64,000 bases of DNA from Pectobacterium carotovorum (GTDB lineage: Bacteria > Pseudomonadota > Gammaproteobacteria > Enterobacterales > Enterobacteriaceae): contig CP066552.1 of assembly GCA_016415585.1 (NCBI GenBank), positions 1,054,001 to 1,118,000 on the forward strand, in the 5' to 3' direction. Each line of letters starts with the position of its first letter. The stretch's first letter is position 1. The position numbers and the translations under genes are program-made. Below are positions 19,147-30,000 of this stretch, one piece after another. The notes below the pieces were generated by a model, which did not search any database, was not told the DNA's origin, and was given only the letters and a program-made list of their open reading frames with translations.

Positions 19147-19751
19147 AACAAATCGTATTGAGGCAACCAAGGTTGAGGAGTAAGCAGCGTGGCTTCACTC
19201 TGCCAGAAATCCTGTTAGCGCTGAGCTTAGGTAGCCTGATTATGCTGTCGGCGGCACAGCTGTATCCTCTGTTGCGCAGTCAAAGTCAGGACAGCGCACA
19301 GCTTTTCCGGCTGGAGCAGCTCTTCAGTCAGGTCGCCATGGGAATTGAGAAAGACATCCGTCGGGCAGGTTTTTGTGCGGGAACCTGTCAGGGAAAGGCA
19401 ATCAGCATAGGGAAGTATCCGGGGGAGGCGGAAAATAGCTGTCTGAATGTTTCTTACGATCTGAACCGAAATGGGGTTTGGGATGGTGGGGAACAACAGG
19501 ATGCCGAGTCTTTTGGCTATCGCCTGCGCAGTCGGTCATTGGAAATTCAAAGCGGGGCGCACGGCTGTCAGGGCGACAGATGGGAAAAACTGTTTGATCC
19601 GCAGGAAGTGGTGCTCACGGTGTTCCGGCTACAGCGTCTTTCTGCGCAAAATAATGTGGCGCTGTATGAATTGCAACTGGCTGGTTATTGGGTCAAACGT
19701 CCTGCGGTTCGGCAACATATCACTCGCCTTATTCTCGGACGTAATCAATGA
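19140..19751 (+). CDS. ppdB: Prepilin peptidase-dependent protein B (minor pseudopilin)
   Basis: 203 residues from the ATG at 19140, which overlaps the ppdA stop by 7 bp. The leader contains KQRG and the pilin motif FTLPEILLALSLGSLIML. Cys pairs (FCAGTCQG) are typical of this family, as is DLNRNGVWDGGE, a calcium-site-like loop also seen in E. coli PpdB. It is probably a PilW-like minor pilin at the tip of a short type IV pilus or secretion pseudopilus. Confidence 0.88.
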   Translation: MLKQIVLRQPRLRSKQRGFTLPEILLALSLGSLIMLSAAQLYPLLRSQSQDSAQLFRLEQLFSQVAMGIEKDIRRAGFCAGTCQGKAISIGKYPGEAENSCLNVSYDLNRNGVWDGGEQQDAESFGYRLRSRSLEIQSGAHGCQGDRWEKLFDPQEVVLTVFRLQRLSAQNNVALYELQLAGYWVKRPAVRQHITRLILGRNQ

Positions 19752-20203
19752 GAAAAAGCAACCAGGAAGGAAGCGGGACGCTAGCTATGGTGCTGCTCAT
19801 CGCCATTATCGGCCTACTGTTGATGTCCGGTTTGCAACGCCAGCTTGATACTGCCATTCAGGTGGGGAACGATGAGCGACACTATCTGCGAGCGTTCAAT
19901 CAGGCATTGTCCTCGCTGAACTGGGGAAGAGGGCAGCGTTGGGACACGTTAACGGAAAGCTGGCAGTGCCAGCGGCTGTCGGCAGAACAGCTCGTAGTGT
20001 GCCTGCGTGCGGCCTCGGATGGGGAGCAAGGATTACTGCGTGGCGAAGGAACTCTTCCTGCTTCAGCGCGACTGTTGACGTTGTACCAACGGGTATCCTT
20101 TTCGGCACTGTCGTCGGGCCAGATTGCGATTCAACCATTGGGTAACGGCTGGTTAGACTTTTGCCCGGATAAAGGTGTCGCACGCTGTGATGCAACGGAG
20201 TAG
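19748..20203 (+). CDS. ygdB: YgdB, DUF2509 protein of the pseudopilin cluster
   Basis: 151 residues, ATGA overlap with ppdB. One N-terminal membrane helix (TLAMVLLIAIIGLLLMSGLQ) has the position of a pilin helix but without a clear cleavage motif. The remainder is periplasmic and ends in a Cys pair (CPDKGVARC). In E. coli the gene sits at the same place and has 135 residues. Its role is unknown, probably a PilX-like minor pilin. Confidence 0.85.
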   Translation: MRKSNQEGSGTLAMVLLIAIIGLLLMSGLQRQLDTAIQVGNDERHYLRAFNQALSSLNWGRGQRWDTLTESWQCQRLSAEQLVVCLRAASDGEQGLLRGEGTLPASARLLTLYQRVSFSALSSGQIAIQPLGNGWLDFCPDKGVARCDATE

Positions 20204-20207
20204 CGCA

Positions 20208-20585
20208 ATGAACAACAGGCTCAGGAGTCGTCAATCTGGTTTCAGCCTGCCGGAGACGCTGGTGGCGGCACTGCTGTTCGCCGTGTCGCTGATGGGGCTA
20301 CTGCAATATCACCAGATTTTGCAGCAATCATTTCAGCATCAGTTGCAGCAGCGTCAGGCCTGGCGGTTTGCGATGCAACAGTTGGAGGCTTATGAAGCGG
20401 ATATGCCGTATCACCCGTCCGATCTGGATAATATTGTGTCTCTTGCGAGTAAAAATTGGCAGTTTAGTGTGTCGGAGCAGCGACAGAATGGAGAATGCCG
20501 TCAGGTAACGGCAAGAGTCATGACGCCACGTCGCTATCAGGCTACACTAAACCGTTGGTTTTGCCGGTCATCACCTGTTGGGTAG
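20208..20585 (+). CDS. ppdC: Prepilin peptidase-dependent protein C (pseudopilin)
   Basis: 125 residues from the ATG at 20208, which has GGAG seven bases upstream; an upstream in-frame start inside ygdB is unlikely. The leader RQSG is followed by FSLPETLVAALLFAVSLMGL, the pilin motif with Glu at +5. The C-terminus has two Cys (NGECRQ, WFCRSS) fit for a disulfide. It belongs to the PilV/GspI-like minor pilins. It is the last gene of the set; recC starts 56 bp later. Confidence 0.9.
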   Translation: MNNRLRSRQSGFSLPETLVAALLFAVSLMGLLQYHQILQQSFQHQLQQRQAWRFAMQQLEAYEADMPYHPSDLDNIVSLASKNWQFSVSEQRQNGECRQVTARVMTPRRYQATLNRWFCRSSPVG

Positions 20586-20641
20586 GCATACTTGGGTAAA
20601 CCATGAATTATCAATCGTAAGCAGCGGTAGCAGGAGCCAGA

Positions 20642-23600
20642 ATGTTTAGAATCTATCACTCCAATCAGTTAGATATCTTGAAAAGACTGATGGTTGAGCT
20701 GATAAAACGTCAGCCGCTTGCGGATCCCTTCCAGCAGGAAGTGATTTTGGTGCAAAGCCCGGGGATGGCGCAGTGGCTGCAAATTGAACTGGCTGGACAT
20801 TTCGGCATTGCTGCCAATATTCAATTCCCGCTGCCCGGTGTTTTTTTGTGGAATATGTGTCGCTATGTGCTGCCGGATATTCCAAAAGAAAGCGCTTTCA
20901 GCAAGGATGCGATGACGTGGAAGCTCATGCATTTGCTGCCCGATTTGTTGGCACAGCCTGATTTTGCGGCCCTTAACCACTATTTGCAGGATGACGATAA
21001 CCAGCGCAAGCTGCATCAGCTTGCCGGACGCGTAGCGGATCTTTTCGATCAATATCTGATTTATCGCCCTGAGTGGATCAAGGCATGGCAAGAAGGGAAA
21101 CAGGTTGACGATCTCGGTGGCAACCAGCTGTGGCAATCGGCACTGTGGCGTGCGTTGGTTGACTACACTCGCGAACTGGCGCAGCCCGAATGGCACCATG
21201 CGATTCTGTATCAACGCTTTATTACTGCGTTAGAGCAGGCAAAATCGTGCCCTAAAGGCCTGCCGCCACGCGTTTTTATCTGCGGTATTTCGGCGTTACC
21301 CCCTATCTATTTACAGGCGTTGAACGCGCTGGCGCAGCATATTGACGTGCATCTGCTATTTACCAATCCCTGTCGCCATTACTGGAGTGACATTCAGGAT
21401 TATAAATTTCTGGCGAAGCTAAAAGCCCGCCACCGTCGCCTACATCGCTTTGACGGCGAGCAGACTGATGAAACACGCTCGTTATTTCGCGATCCCTCAC
21501 AGGCAGAAACGTTGTTCAACGACGACGGTAAACAGTCGATTAATAATCCTCTGCTGGCATCGTGGGGAAAGCTGGGGCGCGATAACCTTTATCTGCTGGC
21601 TGAGTTGGATAGCGTGCAGGAAATCGACGCCTTTGTTGAGTCGGATGGTGAAAATCTGCTGCAAACCTTGCAGCGCGATATTCTTGAGCTGGAAGACCAT
21701 GCGGTGGTGGCCGTCAGCCACGAAACGCAGAACACCAGCATGCAAAAACGCCTGCTGGCACTCGACGATCATTCGATTGATTTTCACGCCTGCCATAGCC
21801 CGCAGCGTGAGGTTGAAGTGCTTCACGATCGGCTGCTGGCCATGATGGCCGACGATCCTGAGCTAATGCCGCGCGACGTCATTGTGATGATGGCGGATAT
21901 CGACAGCTATACGCCGTTTATTCAGGCGGTGTTTGGTAATGCGCCGGATAACCGCTATCTGCCTTTTGCCATCTCCGATCAGCGTGCGCGACATGCGCAT
22001 CCCGCATTGCAGGCGGTAATCAGCCTGCTGGATTTACCGACGAGCCGTTTTACGGCAGAACAGGTTCTGGCATTGCTTGAAGTGCCCGCGCTGGCTGCGC
22101 GTTTCGGTATTCAGGAAGAAGGGCTACGTCGTCTGCGCCTGTGGGTAGTGGAATCAGGTGTGCGCTGGGGATTGGATGACGACAACGTGCGCGATCTGAT
22201 GCTACCGCCAACGGGGCAACATACATGGCGTTTTGGCCTGACGAGAATGCTGTTGGGCTATGCGATGGACAGCCAGGTCGGCGACTGGCAGGGCGTATTG
22301 CCTTACGATGAATCCAGCGGCCTGATTGCCGAACTGGCTGGTCAACTGGCCGAACTGCTGATGCAGATCCACCACTGGCGTCAGTGTCTGTCTCAGCCAC
22401 GTGTGCTTGTTGACTGGTTACCGCTGTGCCGAGAGCTGATCGAAACCTTCTTTGATGCTGACAGCGAGACTGAAGCGGCGCTGGCATTGGTAGAAAAACA
22501 GTGGCAGTACGTGATTGGTATGGGCACGATGGCGCATTATCCGCAACAGGTGCCGATCTCCCGGTTACGTGATGAACTGTCGCGGCGTCTCGATCAGGAG
22601 CGACTCAGCCAGCGTTTTCTGGCCGGTTCGATCAACTTTTGTACGCTGATGCCCATGCGTTCCATCCCGTTCAAGGTCGTGTGTTTGTTGGGTATGAATG
22701 ACGGTGTTTATCCCCGAACGCTGCCGCCACTCGGGTTCGATCTGATGGGGAGGAAAATCAAGCGCGGCGATCGTAGCCGACGTGATGATGACCGCTATCT
22801 GTTTCTTGAGGCGCTCCTGTCGGCGCAGCACAAACTTTATATCAGCTATATCGGGCGCTCGATCCAGGATAATACGCGTCGCTATCCTTCCGTATTGGTC
22901 AGCGAACTGACGGAATATATTGCACAAAGTTACGTCCTGCCGGGTGATGAAGCGCTGGATATCGATAGCAGCGCGGAGCGCGTGGTGAAGCACCTTTGCC
23001 GCGAACATAGCCGGATGCCTTTTGATGCGAATAACTTCCTGTCTGCACCGCAGCCGTTGAGCTTTGCGGCAGAGTGGCTGGCGGCGGCGAACCAAAAAGG
23101 GGAAGCTCAGCCTGATTTCGATCGTGAAGCCTTGTCCGAAAGAGCGAGTGATAGGGATGTGAGTCTGGACGATCTGAAGCGTTTTTATCGCCATCCTGTG
23201 CGAGCCTTTTTTCAACTGCGGCTTGGCGTGAGTTTTATGCTGCACAGCGATGAGCTGTTGGATGAAGAGCCCTTTGTGGTTGATAGCCTTAACCGCTATC
23301 AGTTGAATAGCGAGTTGCTTAATACCTTGATTAATGAAGGCGATACGGAAAAACTGTATCGCCGTGCCAGAGCCGCGGGTGAACTGCCCTATGGTGCGTT
23401 CGGCGAAATTTACTGGCAGGAACAGCAGCAGGAGATGGCGCAGTTGGCTGCGCGTGTACGCGATGAATTAACGCCTTCGCTGTCGGTGAGTCGGGAAGTG
23501 GATATCCTCCTTGACGGCGTGCGCGTCAGTGGCTGGCTGAATCAGGTTCAGCCGGATGGTTTGCTGCGCTGGCGTCCGGGCACGCTTTCTATGAAGGATG

Positions 23601-24040
23601 GCATTACGCTGTGGTTGGAACATCTGGCCTACTGCGCAACGGGCGGACAGGGCGAAAGCCGACTGTATGGGCGGGAAGACACGGCGTGGCGCTTTGCTGC
23701 CTTGTCGGAAGCGCAGGCCAGAGAACATCTGGCTGTCATGTTGGATGGATATCGTCAGGGAATGAGCAAGCCGCTGTTATTGCTAAATAAAGCAGGGAGC
23801 GCCTGGCTGGCTGAATGTTATGATCGTGAAAGCGATAGCCTGCGGGCGGATGAGGACGCGCAGAACAAAGCGCGGACCCGGTTACTGCAAGCCTGGCAGG
23901 GCAACATGGGAATGCGGGGTGAAGGTGAGGATTATTACCTGCAACGCATTATTCGTGAGTTGGATGAAAAGCGAATGAATGAGGTGATTGAAGCGGCGCA
24001 AATCTGGCTACTGCCACCGTTCCGCTTTAATCTGGCTTGA
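20642..24040 (+). CDS. recC: Exodeoxyribonuclease V subunit gamma (RecC)
   Basis: 1132 residues (E. coli 1122). The start MFRIYHSNQLDILKRLM is the family N-terminus, and VQSPGMAQWLQIELA follows near residue 40. RecC is a helicase-like protein without a functional ATP site; it splits the duplex and reads Chi on the 3' strand. The C-terminal inactive nuclease-like part includes DLKRFYRHPVRAFFQLRLG. It acts with RecB and RecD in double-strand break repair and destruction of foreign linear DNA. Part of the recC-ptrA-recB-recD operon. Confidence 0.98.
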   Translation: MFRIYHSNQLDILKRLMVELIKRQPLADPFQQEVILVQSPGMAQWLQIELAGHFGIAANIQFPLPGVFLWNMCRYVLPDIPKESAFSKDAMTWKLMHLLPDLLAQPDFAALNHYLQDDDNQRKLHQLAGRVADLFDQYLIYRPEWIKAWQEGKQVDDLGGNQLWQSALWRALVDYTRELAQPEWHHAILYQRFITALEQAKSCPKGLPPRVFICGISALPPIYLQALNALAQHIDVHLLFTNPCRHYWSDIQDYKFLAKLKARHRRLHRFDGEQTDETRSLFRDPSQAETLFNDDGKQSINNPLLASWGKLGRDNLYLLAELDSVQEIDAFVESDGENLLQTLQRDILELEDHAVVAVSHETQNTSMQKRLLALDDHSIDFHACHSPQREVEVLHDRLLAMMADDPELMPRDVIVMMADIDSYTPFIQAVFGNAPDNRYLPFAISDQRARHAHPALQAVISLLDLPTSRFTAEQVLALLEVPALAARFGIQEEGLRRLRLWVVESGVRWGLDDDNVRDLMLPPTGQHTWRFGLTRMLLGYAMDSQVGDWQGVLPYDESSGLIAELAGQLAELLMQIHHWRQCLSQPRVLVDWLPLCRELIETFFDADSETEAALALVEKQWQYVIGMGTMAHYPQQVPISRLRDELSRRLDQERLSQRFLAGSINFCTLMPMRSIPFKVVCLLGMNDGVYPRTLPPLGFDLMGRKIKRGDRSRRDDDRYLFLEALLSAQHKLYISYIGRSIQDNTRRYPSVLVSELTEYIAQSYVLPGDEALDIDSSAERVVKHLCREHSRMPFDANNFLSAPQPLSFAAEWLAAANQKGEAQPDFDREALSERASDRDVSLDDLKRFYRHPVRAFFQLRLGVSFMLHSDELLDEEPFVVDSLNRYQLNSELLNTLINEGDTEKLYRRARAAGELPYGAFGEIYWQEQQQEMAQLAARVRDELTPSLSVSREVDILLDGVRVSGWLNQVQPDGLLRWRPGTLSMKDGITLWLEHLAYCATGGQGESRLYGREDTAWRFAALSEAQAREHLAVMLDGYRQGMSKPLLLLNKAGSAWLAECYDRESDSLRADEDAQNKARTRLLQAWQGNMGMRGEGEDYYLQRIIRELDEKRMNEVIEAAQIWLLPPFRFNLA

Positions 24041-24136
24041 TGGGCTTGCTTTGGATGATGCCCGAATAGATTTCGAGGTGCGAGAAGATAACGCACTGCA
24101 ACGTGAAAAGTGATGGATATGAGGTTGGAGAATTGC

Positions 24137-27073
24137 ATGCGTAAACAGTGGATCTGGATTACCGGGTGGTTTCTTTTATTCACATTCTGGCTTCCGGCGA
24201 GTTGGGCTGAGACGGGCTGGCAGCCGCTGGCTCAGACGATTCGAAAAAGCGAAAAAGATCCGCGGCAATATCAGGCGATCAAACTGGATAACGGAATGAC
24301 CGTTCTGCTGGTTTCCGATCCACAGGCACCCAAATCTTTGGCATCACTGGCGCTGCCTATTGGCTCACTGGACGATCCCAATAATCAACTGGGATTGGCG
24401 CATTACCTCGAACATATGGTGCTGATGGGGTCGAAACGTTACCCAGAGCCAGAGGCGCTGTCCGAATTTTTGAAAAAGCATGGCGGTAGCCACAATGCCA
24501 GCACGGCGTCTTACCGCACGGCGTTTTATCTGGAAGTGGAAAATGATGCGCTGCGACCCGCCGTCGATCGGATGGCGGATGCAATTGCGGAGCCGCTGCT
24601 CGACCCGGTGAATGCCGATCGCGAACGTAATGCGGTCAATGCGGAATTAACGATGGCGCGTTCGCGTGACGGTCACCGCATGGCGCAGGTGGGGGCAGAG
24701 ACACTGAACCCGGCGCACCCGAGCGCGCGTTTTTCGGGGGGCAACCTTGAAACCCTGAGCGATAAACCCGGCAGTAAACTGCATGATGAGCTGGTGAAGT
24801 TCTATCAGAAATACTACTCAGCCAACCTGATGAAAGGGGTGATTTACAGCAATCAACCTCTGCCTGAACTGGCGAAACTGGCGGTCGACACATTCGGGCG
24901 CATTCCCAATCACAACGCCAGCGTTCCTGCGGTTACCGTTCCTGTGGCGACGGAAAAGCAGCGCGGCGTAATGATTCACTATGTTCCTGCTCAGCCTAGA
25001 AAACAGCTGCGCATTGAGTTTCGCGTCAGCGATATTAGCCAGGCGTTTCGCAGCAAGACGGATACCTATATTAGCTATCTGATCGGCAACCGCAGCCAGA
25101 ATACGCTCTCTGACTGGTTGCAAAAGGAAGGGCTGGTTGAATCTATCGGTGCAGGTTCTTCGCCGATCATCGACCGTAACGGCGGCATGTTCGCTATTTC
25201 AGCCTCGCTGACCGATAAAGGTCTGGCACAGCGTGATGAAGTGATCGCTGCGATATTCCGTTACTTGCAACAAATCCGCACAGAAGGGATTCAGCAGCGT
25301 TATTTTGATGAGATCGCGCATGTTCTGGATCTGGATTTCCGCTATCCGTCCATCAGCCGTGATATGGACTACATCGAATGGTTGGTTGATACCATGCTGC
25401 GTGTGCCGGTCGAACATACGTTGGATGCCCAGTATGTTGCCGATCGCTACGATCCGAAGGCTATCGCTGCTCGACTGGATGAGATGACGCCGCAGAACGC
25501 GCGCGTTTGGGTCATCAGTCCGAATGAGCCACATAATAAAGTGGCCTACTTTGTCGATGCGCCGTACGAGATGAATAAGATCCCGTCAGCAACATTCGCA
25601 AAATGGAAAACGCTGGGGCAGAAAATGTCACTGTCGTTGCCGACGATCAACCCCTATATCCCGGATGATTTCTCCCTGATCAAAGCTGATAAGGCGATGA
25701 CCAAACCGACGCTCCTGCTGAATCAGCCAGGACTGCGTGTGCTGTATATGCCAAGCCACTACTTCGCTGATGAGCCGAAAGCGGAAATCACGCTGTTCCT
25801 GCGTAATCAGGAAGCGCGCAGTACCGCCCGTAATCAGGTGCTGTTTGCGTTAAACGATTATCTGGCAGGTCTGGCGCTGGATGAACTCAGCTATCAGGCT
25901 TCGATCGGCGGCATCAGTTTCTCCACCCGCAGCAATGATGGTCTGGTGATTAGCGCCAATGGCTATACCCAGCATTTGCCACGGTTGCTGCTGATGTTGG
26001 CGGATGGCTACGCCTCCTTTACCTCGACGGAAGCACAACTGGAGCAGGCGAAATCCTGGTACATACAGCAGTTGGATGCGGTAGAGAAATCAAAAGCCTT
26101 TGAACAGGCGTTACAGCCGGTTCAGGCGATATCGCAATTGCCTTACTTTGAGCGCGCAGAACGTCGTAATCTGCTGAATAATATACGTTTGAAGGACGTG
26201 GTTAACTACCGCAAAGACCTGCTGCAAAAAGCCACGCCGGAAATGCTGGTCGTCGGCAATCTGACTCCAGATCGAGTCACCGAGCTGGCGAATACGCTGA
26301 AAACGCATCTGAAGGCCGGTGGCGACAATCTGTCACGCAGCGATGATGTCAAAGTCAGTAAGCCGCAGCTTGCTAATCTGCAACGTCCGGGAAGCAGCAC
26401 GGATTCTGCGTTAGCGGCGGTGTATGTCCCGACGGGTTATTCGGAAACAGAAAGCATGGCGTATAGCTCGGTGCTGGGACAGATCGTTCAGCCCTGGTTC
26501 TATAGCCAACTGAGAACCGAAGAGCAACTGGGTTACGCGGTGTTTGCCTTCCCAACGACGGTTGGTCGACAGATGGGCATCGCCTTTCTGCTGCAAAGCA
26601 ACAGCAAACAACCCGCTTATCTGTATCAGCGTTATGAAGATTTTTACCTGAAAGCGCAAAAACGACTGCGTGAAATGAGTGAAGAAGAGTTCACGCAGTA
26701 TAAGCAAGGCGTGATGAATGAACTGAGTCAGCGCCCGCAAACCTTAGGCGAAGAGGCCAGCCGACTGCGTCGCGATCTGGATCAGGAAAACTTCGCTTTT
26801 GATTCACGCGAGAAACTGCTCGAGCAAATCAAACCGCTGACGGTGGCGCAACTGGCAGACTTCTTCCAGAAGGCGCTGAAGCCTGAAGGCCTGGCTATTC
26901 TGTCGCAGGTTTCCGGTAGTCATCATGGTAAAGCCGACTATGCCGCACCGAAAGGATGGCATACCTACGCGGATGCGTCTTCATTGCAGAAAACGTTACC
27001 GCGTGAGAAAGCGCCCACGATGATCCCTGCGCCAGCAGCATCGGAAGCTGTCGGTAAGGTTTCAGCTGAATGA
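24137..27073 (+). CDS. ptrA: Protease III (pitrilysin)
   Basis: 978 residues starting at the ATG at 24137, which follows GGAG at 6 bases and gives a clean signal peptide (MRKQWIWITGWFLLF through PASWA). The inverted zinc motif HYLEH is at residues 89-93, with the distal Glu in RNAVNAELTMARSRDG. It is a periplasmic M16 metallopeptidase that degrades small proteins such as insulin. It lies between recC and recB with a 4-bp overlap into recB, as in E. coli, though no functional tie to recombination is known. Confidence 0.98.
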   Translation: MRKQWIWITGWFLLFTFWLPASWAETGWQPLAQTIRKSEKDPRQYQAIKLDNGMTVLLVSDPQAPKSLASLALPIGSLDDPNNQLGLAHYLEHMVLMGSKRYPEPEALSEFLKKHGGSHNASTASYRTAFYLEVENDALRPAVDRMADAIAEPLLDPVNADRERNAVNAELTMARSRDGHRMAQVGAETLNPAHPSARFSGGNLETLSDKPGSKLHDELVKFYQKYYSANLMKGVIYSNQPLPELAKLAVDTFGRIPNHNASVPAVTVPVATEKQRGVMIHYVPAQPRKQLRIEFRVSDISQAFRSKTDTYISYLIGNRSQNTLSDWLQKEGLVESIGAGSSPIIDRNGGMFAISASLTDKGLAQRDEVIAAIFRYLQQIRTEGIQQRYFDEIAHVLDLDFRYPSISRDMDYIEWLVDTMLRVPVEHTLDAQYVADRYDPKAIAARLDEMTPQNARVWVISPNEPHNKVAYFVDAPYEMNKIPSATFAKWKTLGQKMSLSLPTINPYIPDDFSLIKADKAMTKPTLLLNQPGLRVLYMPSHYFADEPKAEITLFLRNQEARSTARNQVLFALNDYLAGLALDELSYQASIGGISFSTRSNDGLVISANGYTQHLPRLLLMLADGYASFTSTEAQLEQAKSWYIQQLDAVEKSKAFEQALQPVQAISQLPYFERAERRNLLNNIRLKDVVNYRKDLLQKATPEMLVVGNLTPDRVTELANTLKTHLKAGGDNLSRSDDVKVSKPQLANLQRPGSSTDSALAAVYVPTGYSETESMAYSSVLGQIVQPWFYSQLRTEEQLGYAVFAFPTTVGRQMGIAFLLQSNSKQPAYLYQRYEDFYLKAQKRLREMSEEEFTQYKQGVMNELSQRPQTLGEEASRLRRDLDQENFAFDSREKLLEQIKPLTVAQLADFFQKALKPEGLAILSQVSGSHHGKADYAAPKGWHTYADASSLQKTLPREKAPTMIPAPAASEAVGKVSAE

Positions 27074-30000
27074 AAAATGCCGCGCCGCAATCATTAGACG
27101 TCATGACGTTGCCGCTCCTGGGGGAGCGGTTGATTGAGGCGTCGGCCGGAACGGGGAAAACCTATACGCTGGCTGCGCTTTACCTGCGCCTGCTGCTGGG
27201 GCTGGGCAAGCAAGCCGCGTATCCACGTCTGTTGCTGGTCGAGGAAATTCTGGTTGTGACCTTTACGGAGGCCGCGACCGAAGAGCTGCGGGAACGTATT
27301 CGTGCCAGAATCCACGCTTTGCGCATCGCTTGCCTGCGTAAAAGCGCACAGGGTGAAGAGGCGGAGAAGCCTAAAGATACTTCGCTAGTGCAACTGCTGG
27401 CGGAGATTTCGGACCACCGCGATGCGGCGGATGTCTTGCTGGCGGCCGAACGACAAATGGATGAGGCGGCGATCTACACGATCCACGGTTTCTGCCAGCG
27501 TATGCTCAGTACCAATGCGTTTGAATCCGGCGTGCTTTTCGAACAGGTGCTGATAGAAGATGAACAGCCGCTGCGCCGTCAGGCCTGTGCTGATTTCTGG
27601 CGTCGTTATTGCTATCCGCTGCCTGTCGAGGTCGCACGTATTGTCGGTCTGGAGTGGAGAGGGCCGGAAAACCTGCTGGCCGATCTGGCTCCTTATCTGC
27701 ACGGTGAGGCGCCTGCGTTCCGCTTGCCGCCACAAGAAGATGAAACGCTGCTGAGTCGACATGAAAATATCGTGGCGACGATCGACGCATACAAACAACG
27801 CTGGCTGGCGTCAGCAGCGGATCTGGAATCGCTGATCGTGGCTTCTGGCGTTGATAAACGCAGCTACAGCAGTAAGCATCTTCCCAACTGGCTACAGAAA
27901 GTCACGTTGTGGGCAGAGCAGCCGACGCTGGATTATCAACTGCCGAAAGATCTGGTGAGATTTGCCCAGCAGACGCTAATCGAGAAAACGAAGAAAGGCG
28001 AGCCGCCTGTTCATGCCCTCTTTGAGGAGACCGAACGGCTGCTTGAAGCGCCACTGTCGCTGCGTGATTTAGTCATTGTCCGCGCGCTGTCGGCGATCCG
28101 GGATTCGGTGCGTGAGGAAAAACGGCAGCGTGCAGAACTGGGATTTGACGATCTGCTGAGCCGTCTTGATGTTGCGTTGCAACAGCCGGGTGGGGAACAG
28201 CTTGCCAGCGCCATTCGCGAACGTTATCCGGTGGCGATGATCGATGAGTTTCAGGATACTGACCCCCAGCAGTACCGTATTTTCCGAAGGCTGTACGTCG
28301 GGCAGCCGCAGTGTGGGCTGCTGCTGATCGGTGACCCTAAGCAGGCTATTTATGCGTTTCGCGGTGCGGATATTTTTACCTATATGCACGCACGCGGAGA
28401 AGTGGCTGCACACTATACGTTGGGCACGAACTGGCGCTCGTCGCACCAGATGGTACGCGGCGTTAACCACTTGTTTGAACGTCTGGAAAATCCTTTTATT
28501 TTCCAAAATATCCCTTTTCTGCCAGTCAAGCCGGCTGAATCTAAGCGCGGTTTGGTGTTTGAGGTCGCGGGGCAGCCGCAGCCTGCGCTGCAATTCTGGC
28601 TAACGGGTTCGGAACCGATTGGCGTAGGGGATTATCAGCAGCAGATGGCGCGCCAGTGTGCGGCGCAGATTCGTGACTGGCTGGCGGCTAGCCAGCGTAG
28701 CGAAGCCTGGCTGGTCACCGACGATTCCCGCCGTTTGGTCAGGGCATCTGACATGAGCGTGCTGGTGCGTAGCCGACGTGAAGCTTCGCTGATTCGTGAT
28801 GCGCTGAGCCGTTTATCCATTCCTTCGGTGTATCTATCCAATCGAGACAGCGTATTCAGCACGCCGGAAGCCAGCGATATGTTGTGGCTGTTGCAGGCGG
28901 TACTGGCACCTGAGCAAGAGCGCACGTTACGTAGTGCCATGGCGACGGCCTTGATGGGGCTGGATGCCGAACAGGTTGATGCATTAGGGCAAAGCGAAGC
29001 CGCATGGGATGCGCTGGTGGATGAATTTGCGGGCTACCGTGCTCTGTGGCGTCAGCGCGGCGTGCTGCCGATGTTGCGGGCGTTGATGAGTCAACATCAA
29101 CTGGCGGAGAACCTGCTGGCGAGTGCGGAGGGCGAACGCCGGATTACCGATATTCTGCATATCGGTGAATTATTGCAGGATGCCTCCGCAACGCTTGATA
29201 GCGAACATGCGCTGGTGCGCTGGCTATCACAGCAGATTGTCCAACCTAATCCGCAGGCAGAGAATCAACAGCTACGTCTGGAAAGCGATCGTCACTTGGT
29301 GCAGATCGTGACGATCCACAAATCGAAAGGGCTCGAGTATCCGCTGGTGTGGCTGCCTTTCATCAGTAACTTCCGCGTGCAGGATCAGGGAATTTATCAC
29401 GATCGAGAGAACTATCATGCCGTGTTAGATCTGCAAAATAATGAAGAAAGCCAGGCGCTAGCGGAAGAAGAGCGGCTGGCGGAAGATTTGCGTTTGCTGT
29501 ATGTCGCGCTGACCCGTTCTATCTATCACTGTAGCGTGGGCGTCGCCCCCGTTCAGCGGTCACGTAAGAAAGACGGCAGCAGCGATATGCACCAGAGCGC
29601 GCTGGGCTATTTACTCCAACGGGGTAAAGAAGCCGAGGCAGCCACGTTAGTCAGCGAGCTGGAAGGCATGGTTGGCGACGGTGTCGCATTAACACCGCTA
29701 CAGGCAACGGAAGAACAGCGCTGGCAGCCGGATAGACCAGAATTGGCAGAGCTGCGGGCTCGTCACATTGAACGTCAACTGCGCGACGGCTGGCGAGTAA
29801 CCAGCTATTCGGGGCTTCAGCAACATGGTTCTGCAAGCGCACAGGATCTGGTGCCGCGTCTGGATATTGAAGCGATAGGCGAGCGTCAGGAAGCGGATGA
29901 AACCCAGCTGACGCCGCATACGTTTCCACGTGGCGCGAGTCCGGGAACGTTTTTGCATAGCCTGTTTGAAACGCTGGATTTCACTCAGCCCGTTGAGGAT